Assembly: GCA_942491735.1 (NCBI GenBank)
Contig: CALOCN010000013.1
Coordinates: 1-64,000 of the forward strand
Source of the DNA: CALOCN01 sp942491735
Lineage (GTDB): Bacteria; Eisenbacteria; RBG-16-71-46; JABDJR01
DNA length: 64,000 bases
Direction of reading: 5' to 3'
Under the pieces are notes generated by a model. That model was given only the letters and a program-made list of their open reading frames with translations, was not told the DNA's origin and searched no databases. A program made the translations under genes and the position numbers. The stretch's first letter is position 1. Each line of letters begins with the position of its first letter. Positions 55,171 to 63,216 of the stretch are shown here, in pieces.

Positions 55171-56241
55171 TCAATCCCCGGGGCGCAAGGCAAGCTTGGG
55201 GGTGCGGTCGGCCCGGAAGAGCCCCCAGTGTTTCTCGACCGCCGCGGGGTGGTCCTCGCCCCCCTTCCAGTTCTCGTCAAAGGCTTCGAAGAAGAAGGTG
55301 GTCACCTGCTCCTTCTGCGCCCACTGGCGCAACTGCCGGTAGAAGGTGCGTTGCTGGGGTTCTCCGGCGATTCCCTTGATGAGCTCCCCCTGTTCCCCCT
55401 CGGTGTGCTTGGAGGTGGCCCAGCCGTTCTCGCCAATGATGACGGTCCGTGTGGGATGTGCGGCGAGGATCGAGGCGTGGATGTCCCGGGTCCAGTCCAG
55501 GGCCGCCTCCAGCTGGATGCCGTTCCAGAGGGGGTGCATGTGGAGGGTGATGAAATCGATCTCCGCGGCCACCTCGTTGCTCTCGGGCTTGTTCCAGAAG
55601 TTGAAGTCGTCAGCGGTGGTCACGGGGACGGTCGTCGCGGTGCGGGCCTGGCGGAGGTAGCGGATCAGGACTTCGGGGCGGCTCCGGTGGCCGGTCCAGT
55701 ACACCTGGGTTTCGTTCCCTACGCTGATCGCCCGCACGATATCGGGGTATTGCCGGGATAGACGAATCGCGGTGTCGACTTCGAGCTGGTTGGCGGCCTG
55801 GGTCTCGGGGAGTACCTCGATGACGTTGCCAGCCTCGTCCAGTTGTTCCTCGACGGCAATCCAGGCTCCCACCATCACCTTCATGGGGAGGCCGTCCTCC
55901 TGGATCACGGCGAGGAGATCCTCGGTGACCCCGGCCGCACCGTAGACCCGGAGCAGGCTCCAGTGCCGGCCCATGAGGGCGAGATCCTCGCGCAGTTCCT
56001 CCCGGGAGGGTCCCGGTCCTCCGGGATGCTGGCCGTCGCGGAAGGGGCCATAGGAGATGGCGTTCCCAATCCAGGTCCCGTCGAGGGTAACCACGAAGGG
56101 GCGATCGCCGGGTGCGTCTGGGGGAGGGGGCGCTTGGGAGCCGTCCGCGGCGCCGGTCTGAGGAGTTCGTCCACAGCCCGAAAGCAGAATCAGGGAAATA
56201 AGGAAAAAAAGACACAGCTTGTCGGTGATTGCGGTCGGCAT
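55171..56241 (-). CDS. GH17 beta-1,3-glucanase/transglycosylase-type lipoprotein
   Basis: 356 residues from ATG at 56241 (an in-frame TTG at 56277 is the alternative). Lipobox LILLSGC with Cys23. GH17 features: acid/base Glu177 in RAISVGNETQVYW and nucleophile Glu271 in VIIGENGWATSKH, plus the late FFFEAFDENWKGG. Expected to act on beta-1,3-glucan in the periplasm or at the surface. First gene of the minus set; the phosphorylase candidate starts 71 nt later. No Shine-Dalgarno was seen. Confidence 0.88.
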   Translation of the reverse strand: MPTAITDKLCLFFLISLILLSGCGRTPQTGAADGSQAPPPPDAPGDRPFVVTLDGTWIGNAISYGPFRDGQHPGGPGPSREELREDLALMGRHWSLLRVYGAAGVTEDLLAVIQEDGLPMKVMVGAWIAVEEQLDEAGNVIEVLPETQAANQLEVDTAIRLSRQYPDIVRAISVGNETQVYWTGHRSRPEVLIRYLRQARTATTVPVTTADDFNFWNKPESNEVAAEIDFITLHMHPLWNGIQLEAALDWTRDIHASILAAHPTRTVIIGENGWATSKHTEGEQGELIKGIAGEPQQRTFYRQLRQWAQKEQVTTFFFEAFDENWKGGEDHPAAVEKHWGLFRADRTPKLALRPGD

Positions 56242-56423
56242 GGCGGCAACGGTAGACCGCCCGGTGGCCGAGAACAACCACTAGGTGACTCCGGAGGTGT
56301 GGTTTCCCTGGGTCAGCTCAGCCAACACCTCTTATGCAGAGGAACTGTGCAGAACCGGCCGATATCTTGGGTATTCTTATGTGGCTCAATCCGCTCGATT
56401 GATGCCCATCGAGGAGTTCCTTC

Positions 56424-59165
56424 ATGCTTCGGCCGTCGCAACCACGCTTTGCATCCCTTGTCCTGGGTGCTTTCTTCATCCTTCAGTTCCTGGCCAGCCC
56501 GCCCCTGCATGCGGACACGGTCACCCTGACCCCCGTGCAGGACAACACCCTGTTCGAGGACGTCGCCGGGAGCCTCAGCAACGGAGTCGGCGACTGGACC
56601 TTTGTTGGTCGCACCAACAGCGACAACACGCTGCGGCGTGCCCTGATGCAGTTCGACATCGCCGGGAACATTCCCGCCGGCGCCACCATCAACAGCGTCA
56701 CCCTGACCCTCAACATGTCCCGGGCCAAGTCCGGTACCTATGACGGGGCGCTCCACCGCTCTCTGGCGGCGTGGGGGGAAGGGGCTTCCGATGCCTCCGG
56801 AGAGGGAGGTGCGGGAGCGCCATCCGAGACCGGTGACGCCACTTGGATTCACACCAGCTACGCCACCACCTTCTGGAGCGCCGCGGGCGGGGACTACCTG
56901 GGTACGGCCAGTGCCACTCTCAGCTTGCCTACTACCTTGGGGCCGTATGTCTGGTCCGGGGCGGGTCTGGTCAGCGATGTTCAGGGTTGGCTGGACGGCA
57001 ACTTCGCCAATCACGGGTGGCTGTTGCGCATGGTGGATGAAGGTCCCAAGCGCAGCGCACGCCGTTTCGATAGTCGCGAACACCCCACGCCCTCGAACCG
57101 CCCCAGCCTGTTCGTGGACTACACCCCGGTCACCGTGGTGGGGGCCTGCTGCCTCCCATCGGACAGTTGCGTGGTGACCACCGAGGCCGACTGCCTGCTC
57201 CAGAGCGGGACCTATCAAGGGGACGCGACCAGCTGCGCGCCGGATCCGTGCGTGGTGCCTACCGGTGCCTGCTGTTTTGATGACGGCACCTGTACCGAGG
57301 AAACCGAGGCCGACTGCCTCGCCGCCAGCGGGACCTACCAGGGTGACGGCACCACCTGCACGCCGGGTCTCTGCCCGGTGGTTCTGGAACCGTTCGTGGA
57401 CGCGTTGCCGATCCCCGCGGCGGCGGCACCGGTGTCGGGCAACCAGGGCGGCGTGGCCACCTACGACATCGCCATGACCCAGTTCACCCAGCAGCTTCAC
57501 CGTGATCTCCCCCCCACCACGGTGTGGGGCTACGGCGGGAGCTTTCCCGGTCCCACCATCGAGGCCACGAGCGGCCTTCCGGTCACGGTGAACTGGATCA
57601 ACGACCTGCGGGACTCGTTGGGAGTGCTGCGTACGGATCACTACCTGCCGGTGGATCTTTGCATGCACGGGCCGGATCACGCTGGACCCACCCCGCGCAC
57701 CGTGGTCCACCTGCACGGCGGACATGTGCCGGCCTCGGTGGACGGCGACCCGGACTCCACGTTCCTGCCCGGGCAGCAGGTCACCTACGAGTATCCCAAC
57801 AACCAGATCCCCGGCACCCTCTGGTATCACGACCATGCCCTGGGCATCACGCGTCTCAACGTCATGATGGGCCTGGCCGGGTTCTATCTCATTCGCGATG
57901 CGTTCGAGCAGAGTTTGGGATTGCCGTCGGGCGAGTTCGAGATTCCCCTGGCGATTCAGGATCGGAGCTTCAATCCTGACGGGTCGTTCTCCTATCCCGC
58001 GACGTGGCAGGACCACTTCTTCGGGGACAAGATCCTGGTCAATGGGAAGGTGTGGCCGTACCTGGATGTGAAGCAGGGCAAGTACCGGTTCCGCATCCTG
58101 GGAGGTTCCAACTCGCGGGCATACGTGTTGACCCTCTCGTCCGGTGATCCGTTCACGGTGATCGGCAATGACGACGGGCTGCTGTCGGCACCGGTGGTTC
58201 GGGACAGCCTGCTCGTGACGGGCGGGGAACGGTTCGATGTGATCATCGACTTCGCGGGTCACGCGCCGGGGACCGAGATCATCCTCACCAACAGCGCCCC
58301 GTCTCCCTATCCGGGGACGCCGGGGGTGGGGGTCGTACCCAATGTGATGAAGTTCATCGTGGGAAGCGATCCCGGCCACACCGGTGCCGTGCCGGATTCG
58401 CTGCGCTCCGTCACGCCGATCACCGAGGGGGAAGCCGTCATTTCCCGCGACTTCCATCTCCAGAAGGAAGCCGGGTCCTGCGCCGGGTCCATCTGGACCA
58501 TCAACGGGCTGATGTGGGACGACATCACGGAGATGCCCACGGTTGGCACCACGGAAATCTGGCGTTTCATCAATCGTTCCGGGGTGATGCACCCCATGCA
58601 CATGCACCTGGTCGCGTTCCAGACCCTGGACCGACAGGCGTTCACCGTGGTGGGGCAGGATTCCATTGTTCCGGTGGGCCCGCTGATTCCGCCGGATTCG
58701 AGCATGGCCGGGTGGAAGGATACGGTCCCGGTGTTACCGGGAGAAATGGTGCGGGTCATCGCACGGTTCGAGGACTATCTGGGACGTTATGCCTACCACT
58801 GCCACATCCTGGAGCACGAGGACCACGAGATGATGCGCCAGTTCGAGGTGGTGGCACCGGTGAGTACACCGACCCCCACGGGACCGGTCGCGTTGCGCCT
58901 GTCGCCCAACTGGCCGAACCCGTTCCGCTCGCGGACGAATATCTCGTTTGAGCTTTCGCGGGAGAGTGCGGTGACCCTGCGTGTCTTCGACGTGGCGGGA
59001 CGTGAGGTGCGCACCCTGGTGGACGGGTTCATGCGCAGTCGCCACAACACGGTGAGCTGGGATGGACGGGACAACCAGGGACGGAGTGTGCGGAGCGGGA
59101 TCTATATGTTCCGGTTGGAGACGGCGAGCGAGGTGATGACGCACAAGGCGGTGGTGTCGAGGTAG
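56424..59165 (+). CDS. Secreted multicopper oxidase with DNRLRE-like, Cys-rich and FlgD-Ig domains
   Basis: 913 residues, GAGGAG upstream of ATG, signal peptide ending near PLHA. Residues 32-235 resemble the DNRLRE/CBM96 module (TPVQDNTLFEDVAGSLSNGV; LRRALMQFDI). Two Cys-rich repeats of about 38 residues follow (GACCLPSDSCVVTTEADC; GACCFDDGTCTEETEADC). The oxidase (330-805) has all four copper motifs: VVHLHGGH, LWYHDHALG, HPMHMHLVAF and YHCHILEHEDHEMM, so T1, T2 and T3 sites look complete. It resembles CotA/bilirubin oxidase types. The C-terminal 85 residues are FlgD-Ig-like. The substrate is unknown; phenolics or metal ions are usual. Confidence 0.9.
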   Translation: MLRPSQPRFASLVLGAFFILQFLASPPLHADTVTLTPVQDNTLFEDVAGSLSNGVGDWTFVGRTNSDNTLRRALMQFDIAGNIPAGATINSVTLTLNMSRAKSGTYDGALHRSLAAWGEGASDASGEGGAGAPSETGDATWIHTSYATTFWSAAGGDYLGTASATLSLPTTLGPYVWSGAGLVSDVQGWLDGNFANHGWLLRMVDEGPKRSARRFDSREHPTPSNRPSLFVDYTPVTVVGACCLPSDSCVVTTEADCLLQSGTYQGDATSCAPDPCVVPTGACCFDDGTCTEETEADCLAASGTYQGDGTTCTPGLCPVVLEPFVDALPIPAAAAPVSGNQGGVATYDIAMTQFTQQLHRDLPPTTVWGYGGSFPGPTIEATSGLPVTVNWINDLRDSLGVLRTDHYLPVDLCMHGPDHAGPTPRTVVHLHGGHVPASVDGDPDSTFLPGQQVTYEYPNNQIPGTLWYHDHALGITRLNVMMGLAGFYLIRDAFEQSLGLPSGEFEIPLAIQDRSFNPDGSFSYPATWQDHFFGDKILVNGKVWPYLDVKQGKYRFRILGGSNSRAYVLTLSSGDPFTVIGNDDGLLSAPVVRDSLLVTGGERFDVIIDFAGHAPGTEIILTNSAPSPYPGTPGVGVVPNVMKFIVGSDPGHTGAVPDSLRSVTPITEGEAVISRDFHLQKEAGSCAGSIWTINGLMWDDITEMPTVGTTEIWRFINRSGVMHPMHMHLVAFQTLDRQAFTVVGQDSIVPVGPLIPPDSSMAGWKDTVPVLPGEMVRVIARFEDYLGRYAYHCHILEHEDHEMMRQFEVVAPVSTPTPTGPVALRLSPNWPNPFRSRTNISFELSRESAVTLRVFDVAGREVRTLVDGFMRSRHNTVSWDGRDNQGRSVRSGIYMFRLETASEVMTHKAVVSR

Positions 59166-59502
59166 GGGGGGGCAGGTGGGTGAGAGTGGCGTGGGGTCAT
59201 GTGGAACCTGTAAGTTGGGAGAGGCTGCGTTTAGTTGGGCGGGGGAACACGCGGAACCCCGCGGGAGGGCGTGGCGAAGTAGGTGGCCAACACGCGATGC
59301 CCTTGAAATGCGTGATCGCGGGGGCGGTGCTCGCGTGCGTAGTTGACTTGCTTCGCAATACGTCACTGGGTGGGCAATGAAACGGTTGATGTACGCTCAG
59401 CGGAGCACCTGTCAACGTCGAGCCCTTCACCTGGGGACGCATCAAGCACGACCACAAGGACGGTGGGCAGTTCAAGAAGCCCTCTGCTTCCGTCGATCTA
59501 GG
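59166..59502. other. Intergenic region, no supported gene
   Basis: Lower-GC stretch between the oxidase and the IPTL-CTERM gene. One plus-frame segment (about 59400-59505) reads like protein (PVNVEPFTWGRIKHDHK) but has a stop just before it and no start codon, so it may be a gene remnant. No hairpin terminator or clear promoter was found. Confidence 0.4.
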
Positions 59503-59988
59503 TCAGGCACGCCTAATAGCCAGCACCCCTCCCCCCAGTAGGAGCGCGAACAGGATAGCCAAGCCAACTTCTGAAATCGTGGGGACGGGCGCCACGGCCG
59601 CCTCACACTGGCAGCAGGCGCTCCAGCGCGACGCGGAGTTGTTGGCATCATCCCGCACAATAGCCAGCGCCTTGTACCAAAGTCCCGGAACGCAGTTCGC
59701 GGTCAGATCGCGTGTGGCTCCCGCGGTCGAGTTGATATCGAAGACATTGGACGCCCGGAGGGTTCCGTTGGTCTGATTGTTGCAGTCCGTCTGGGTTGGA
59801 TAGGAGTAGATCCTTATCTCGATGGTGTCCAGGTCGCCGTCGGCGTCCAGCGCCACGCATTCTGCATTCACGGACCCGGGAACGCTACAGTCGATGTTGA
59901 TCTGATTGACCACCGGATCTGCCGCCTGAGCGACCAGTGGCAACGTGAGAAGTGCAAGCAACACGGATGCAGTCGGGACAAACTTCAT
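59503..59988 (-). CDS. Secreted protein with IPTL-CTERM-like sorting tail
   Basis: 161 residues, CAGGAGA upstream of ATG, signal peptide (SVLLALLTLPLVAQA). The mature part is short, with six Cys residues (for example CSVPGSVNAECVALDADGD and SACCQCEAAV). The C-terminus VPTISEVGLAILFALLLGGG followed by VLAIRRA fits the IPTL-CTERM pattern: a Pro-Thr motif, a membrane helix and a basic end. Such tails are recognised by exosortase-like systems; no sortase gene is in the window. The mature domain is not recognised. Confidence 0.78.
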   Translation of the reverse strand: MKFVPTASVLLALLTLPLVAQAADPVVNQINIDCSVPGSVNAECVALDADGDLDTIEIRIYSYPTQTDCNNQTNGTLRASNVFDINSTAGATRDLTANCVPGLWYKALAIVRDDANNSASRWSACCQCEAAVAPVPTISEVGLAILFALLLGGGVLAIRRA

Positions 59989-60403
59989 GGGTGATCTCTC
60001 CTGTTGTAGGAATAGAAGGGAACAGGACGACCCAGCCGGGCCGGGAGAGGACAAAGAGCACACTAGCAGCCGGAGAAGAAGCAACCAAAGCTCGATTGGA
60101 GCCAGGCCAGACTGCATCGTGCGGGGGTGGCCTTCATATCTTTGCATTTCTCGCGGGTCTGAGTCCCGACAACGCACTCAGCTCCAACCACTTACCATCA
60201 AGATAGCCCCTTCACATGCCACGCCTGGTCGTGAGCCACTGGGGAACCGCCTTGATGCTGGCGACAGCCCACAGGGACATCGGACGAGTAGGCGGCCTGA
60301 AACTCTACTCTTGAGGAGGTCCACTTGGGTTTCCCCATGATTCCGTGGGCGCTTTAGTTGGTCACAACGACGCCGGTACCCTCGGGTCCGGCTCCCGCGC
60401 CGC
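59989..60403. other. Intergenic region, no supported gene
   Basis: No convincing coding frame, RNA gene or repeat was seen. It contains the 5' region of the IPTL-CTERM gene at its left end and lies downstream of the selenoprotein gene. Open frames here lack ribosome sites and protein-like composition. Confidence 0.4.
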
Positions 60404-60964
60404 CTAGGGCCCCCCGGCAGCCAGAATCAAACCGCGAAGCTCATCGTATTTCGCGGACTCAGCAAGGTTGTGTGTCGTGAGGTTGTAAACGGCGGCAACC
60501 CGATTCTCCGCGTCCAGGACGACTACGTCGCGATACGCGATTTCCCATTCACCCCACACGCCGTCCTCGACGGTGTCCTGTAGCCACGGAATGCTCCTCC
60601 CGCGGCAGTTCTCCTCGTTGCCCGCCTCGCTGCCCGCTCCGTTGATACCCAGGATCTGAACGTCGATCGCCGGGACGGAGGAGGCAAGGTCGGCCTGCAT
60701 CTGGTCGAGGTAGCCAAACTGGCTACGACAATAGCTTCAGGTCGCCCGCCCGAAGTACCAGACAGAGACCTTGCCCACATACTGGCGCGGGGAGACGTCC
60801 ATGTCCCGGGTCGCGGAGTTCGGGTTCACGTCGGTCAGGGTGAAGTCCGGCGCCAGGCCCTGGAGCATGGGGCCCGGACTCACGGGGTCTTCCCCCCCGC
60901 ATCCGGCGTGAGCGAGCAGGAGGATGGTTCCGAGAATCTTGCAGGTCTGTAGGAATGTTTTCAC
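60404..60964 (-). CDS. Selenocysteine-containing redoxin lipoprotein (in-frame TGA)
   Basis: 186 residues if TGA at 60739-60737 is read as Sec. GTG start, lipobox LLAHAGC followed by GGEDP. The thioredoxin-like domain opens LAPDFTLTDVNPNSATRD, then VSVWYFGRAT-U-SYCRSQFG: the TGA falls exactly where redoxins have the first Cys of the CxxC motif, giving UxxC. The same frame continues open for 111 codons with redoxin-like sequence (VQILGINGAGSEAGNEENC; YRDVVVLDAENRVAAVYNLT). A hairpin right after the TGA fits a bacterial SECIS. Acts in the periplasm or at the membrane as a thiol/selenol oxidoreductase. TAAAGT lies 6 nt before the GTG. An ordinary stop or sequence error would leave two useless fragments and is less likely. 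Confidence 0.85.
60710..60739 (-). promoter_or_regulatory. Sec UGA codon and bacterial SECIS-like hairpin
   Basis: On the minus strand the TGA (60739-60737) is followed after 10 nt by GTAGCC-AGTTT-GGCTAC (60726-60710), a perfect 6-bp stem with a 5-nt loop. The apical loop begins 16 nt after the TGA and has G in its second position, both in line with known bacterial SECIS rules. Confidence 0.7.
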
Positions 60965-60970
60965 GCCACT

Positions 60971-60976
60971 ACTTTA
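60971..60976 (-). promoter_or_regulatory. -10-like element (TAAAGT), leaderless geometry
   Basis: Minus-strand TAAAGT ends 6 nt before the GTG start of the selenoprotein gene; TTGCCT lies 16 nt further upstream as a possible -35. Confidence 0.4.
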
Positions 60977-61003
60977 CCACTTGCGATCGCGGAGGCAACG
61001 AGA

Positions 61004-63037
61004 CTACGTGCTGGTCTCATACGCGTTGGCCGCATTCAGGTTCTCCTGAATCGTTGCGGTCATGGCTTCCTGGATCTTCTCCCCCCCTCCCAACAGTCCC
61101 CACGCCGGGGAGTCGTCGCGATCCTCGGGCTCCGGGACATCGAGCGCCTCCACCCATGCGAACCGTTCATGGGGAGCCGGGTGGCTGTCGTAGGGCGAGG
61201 TCGGCTCCGCCAGGGCACTCTCCAGAGCCGCGTCGACGGCTTCCACCGGGGTCTTGTGACTGCTGTCGTGATCGGAGCCCGACCACCAATGGTGGGGCAC
61301 ACCCAACGAGTAGAGGTTCTTGATCGGCCTCGCCGAGGTGACCGCGTCCCGAATCTCCAGGTTGGCAACCAGATCAAACTCGATGGATCTGCGGATCACA
61401 TGGCGCAGCCCGCCGACGAACGACTGGGTGCCGTAGCTCAGCGCGGCGTACCGATCCGCAAGCACCTCCTGCAAACGGGACGCTCCGTGGGACACCCGAA
61501 GGAAGATGCGATAGAAGGAGTTCAGGAACAGCCACGCCGGGTTGTACCACGCCGCCGTTCCTCCCTGGGCCATGGCCTGGGCACTGAGAGAGACACTCCG
61601 CCGGACGTGCAGGGCAAGCCCCCCGCCCCCGGTGTCCTTGTTGGAGAAGTGCCCGTACTCGTGGGCCAGGATGCTCTTGAGCTGGGAAACGGTCATTCCG
61701 TTGAAGGCGCCCAGACCGAGAATCAGGCAGCGCTCGCTCCCGCCGCCGGAGCGACCAAGAAGCGAGCCCCGCTCGAACACGGCAATCGTGGCGTCCGTGG
61801 CAAGGAACACCGTATCCACTGGCCGGGTGTCGACTCGCTTCGCGACTTCACGCAGGGCCTCGAAGAGCTCCGGCGCCTCTTCTTCACTCAACCGAGGGCC
61901 AGGGTCTTCCTGACCGGGTCGGGTGAACAGGCTTCGGATCATGGCGAACAGGGTGACAAGGACCCCGATCAGGATGAGGAGAACCAGCTTGATCGGGACG
62001 TATCCCATGGCAAAGGAGGCGTAGATGAGTCCCCCGCCCAGCCCGACCACACCGACGATGATGATCGGAATCGAGATGTAATAGTAGATGGACGTCACGA
62101 GGATGACGAATCCGTAGATGGAACGGATCCGCCGCGTGCCCGGATCCAGCTCGGCACTCGCTCCTTTCTGATCGCGGAGCGTTCTGAGCGTGGCGTGGGA
62201 GAGCACCTGGCCCACGCCGAACAGCACGACAAGTCCCAGAGCCCAAGCCAGGGCGCCGGCCAGGGCATAGCCCGCCCACCGCTTCATCCGTTTCCGGCCC
62301 GAGATGCCGGTTTCGTCGAGAAATCCCTGGACGATTTCCTCGTCCAGCCCCAGGTCCCCGGCAGCGACCATGTTCCGCTCCGCCTCCGCCCAGTTTCCCC
62401 GATACCCCGCGGACATCGCCGCCAGGTAGTGCGTGTTGATCTGCCCGGGTCGACTCTGTTCGAGTCTCTGAACGGCTTGCTCCAGGAGCGCCGGCTCGTT
62501 GGTGAACAATGCGGCGAAGCCGACGGTGGTCATTGCGTCAGGATCGTCTCCCGCTTCGAGGTAGACCTTGTGGGCCAGACGTTGCAACTCCGCGGCGACT
62601 CCGGGTTCGTCGCTCTCGAACAGTCCCTGCATCAGGGCGATGCGATTGTAGTAGTGATCCTCCTGGGCCAGGGCCTCCCGCGCCAGTCGGATCCTTTCGT
62701 CCACGTCCTCCGTGACGTAGCTGAGCCGACGCAGGGCGGGTGAAAAGTCCGGTGCCACGTTCAGGACCTGCCGGTATCCATCCGCCGCCGTGCCGAAATC
62801 CCCTCCATCCAAAGCTCGCGTGGCCTGTTCGAACAGGGGGACGGCCTCCGGGTTGATGGCCCGGAGTCTCCCAACCACCCGGGCTTCCTCTTCGACGTCC
62901 CGCTCCTGAGCGCCCACCGAACTCGCCATTGTCGATACAGCAAGGAGGGCAAGGAGAAACGTGATCATCCGGCTTGGTAATCCCATGGAGCCGGGAAAGG
63001 TCGTGGAAGGCAACTTGGCATCCGAGCGATTCTTCAT
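61004..63037 (-). CDS. M48-family metallopeptidase with TPR-like and membrane regions
   Basis: 677 residues. Signal or anchor helix near 24-42 (MITFLLALLAVSTMASS). Residues 50-245 are TPR-like (FEQATRALDGGDFGTAADGY). Membrane helices follow at about 255-275 and 300-375. The C-terminal zinc peptidase has HEYGH (His459, Glu460, His463) in LKSILAHEYGHFSNKDTGG, with the third ligand expected in the RLQEVLADRYAAL segment. Similar to HtpX/Ste24-like M48 enzymes that degrade or trim membrane proteins. Divergent from the SPFH gene, which fits a joint role in membrane protein quality control, although that is inference. Confidence 0.88.
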   Translation of the reverse strand: MKNRSDAKLPSTTFPGSMGLPSRMITFLLALLAVSTMASSVGAQERDVEEEARVVGRLRAINPEAVPLFEQATRALDGGDFGTAADGYRQVLNVAPDFSPALRRLSYVTEDVDERIRLAREALAQEDHYYNRIALMQGLFESDEPGVAAELQRLAHKVYLEAGDDPDAMTTVGFAALFTNEPALLEQAVQRLEQSRPGQINTHYLAAMSAGYRGNWAEAERNMVAAGDLGLDEEIVQGFLDETGISGRKRMKRWAGYALAGALAWALGLVVLFGVGQVLSHATLRTLRDQKGASAELDPGTRRIRSIYGFVILVTSIYYYISIPIIIVGVVGLGGGLIYASFAMGYVPIKLVLLILIGVLVTLFAMIRSLFTRPGQEDPGPRLSEEEAPELFEALREVAKRVDTRPVDTVFLATDATIAVFERGSLLGRSGGGSERCLILGLGAFNGMTVSQLKSILAHEYGHFSNKDTGGGGLALHVRRSVSLSAQAMAQGGTAAWYNPAWLFLNSFYRIFLRVSHGASRLQEVLADRYAALSYGTQSFVGGLRHVIRRSIEFDLVANLEIRDAVTSARPIKNLYSLGVPHHWWSGSDHDSSHKTPVEAVDAALESALAEPTSPYDSHPAPHERFAWVEALDVPEPEDRDDSPAWGLLGGGEKIQEAMTATIQENLNAANAYETST

Positions 63038-63143
63038 GGGTCGGCCTCACAAGTAGGTGGGGACTTCATCCAATAGAACGCAAGTTGACCCTCAAGTGCA
63101 CTATGAAAACTGTGGCTAAGGACGGGTCACCCTCCCAGATGAC

Positions 63144-63173
63144 TTGACAGGGACGCGCCCAGCCGACCCTAAT
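63144..63173 (+). promoter_or_regulatory. Candidate promoter of the SPFH gene
   Basis: TTGACA (63144-63149), 18-nt spacer, CCTAAT (63168-63173), 43 nt before the start codon. Confidence 0.45.
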
Positions 63174-63216
63174 GTGCCTACACACACTATGTTGCTCGAT
63201 TTGAAGGGAGCACTCG

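Noticed and set aside
60523..60780. 85-codon frame across the selenoprotein TGA that would avoid the stop
   Set aside because: Its translation (Ser/Arg/Pro-rich) shows no redoxin features; the frame containing the TGA does on both sides.
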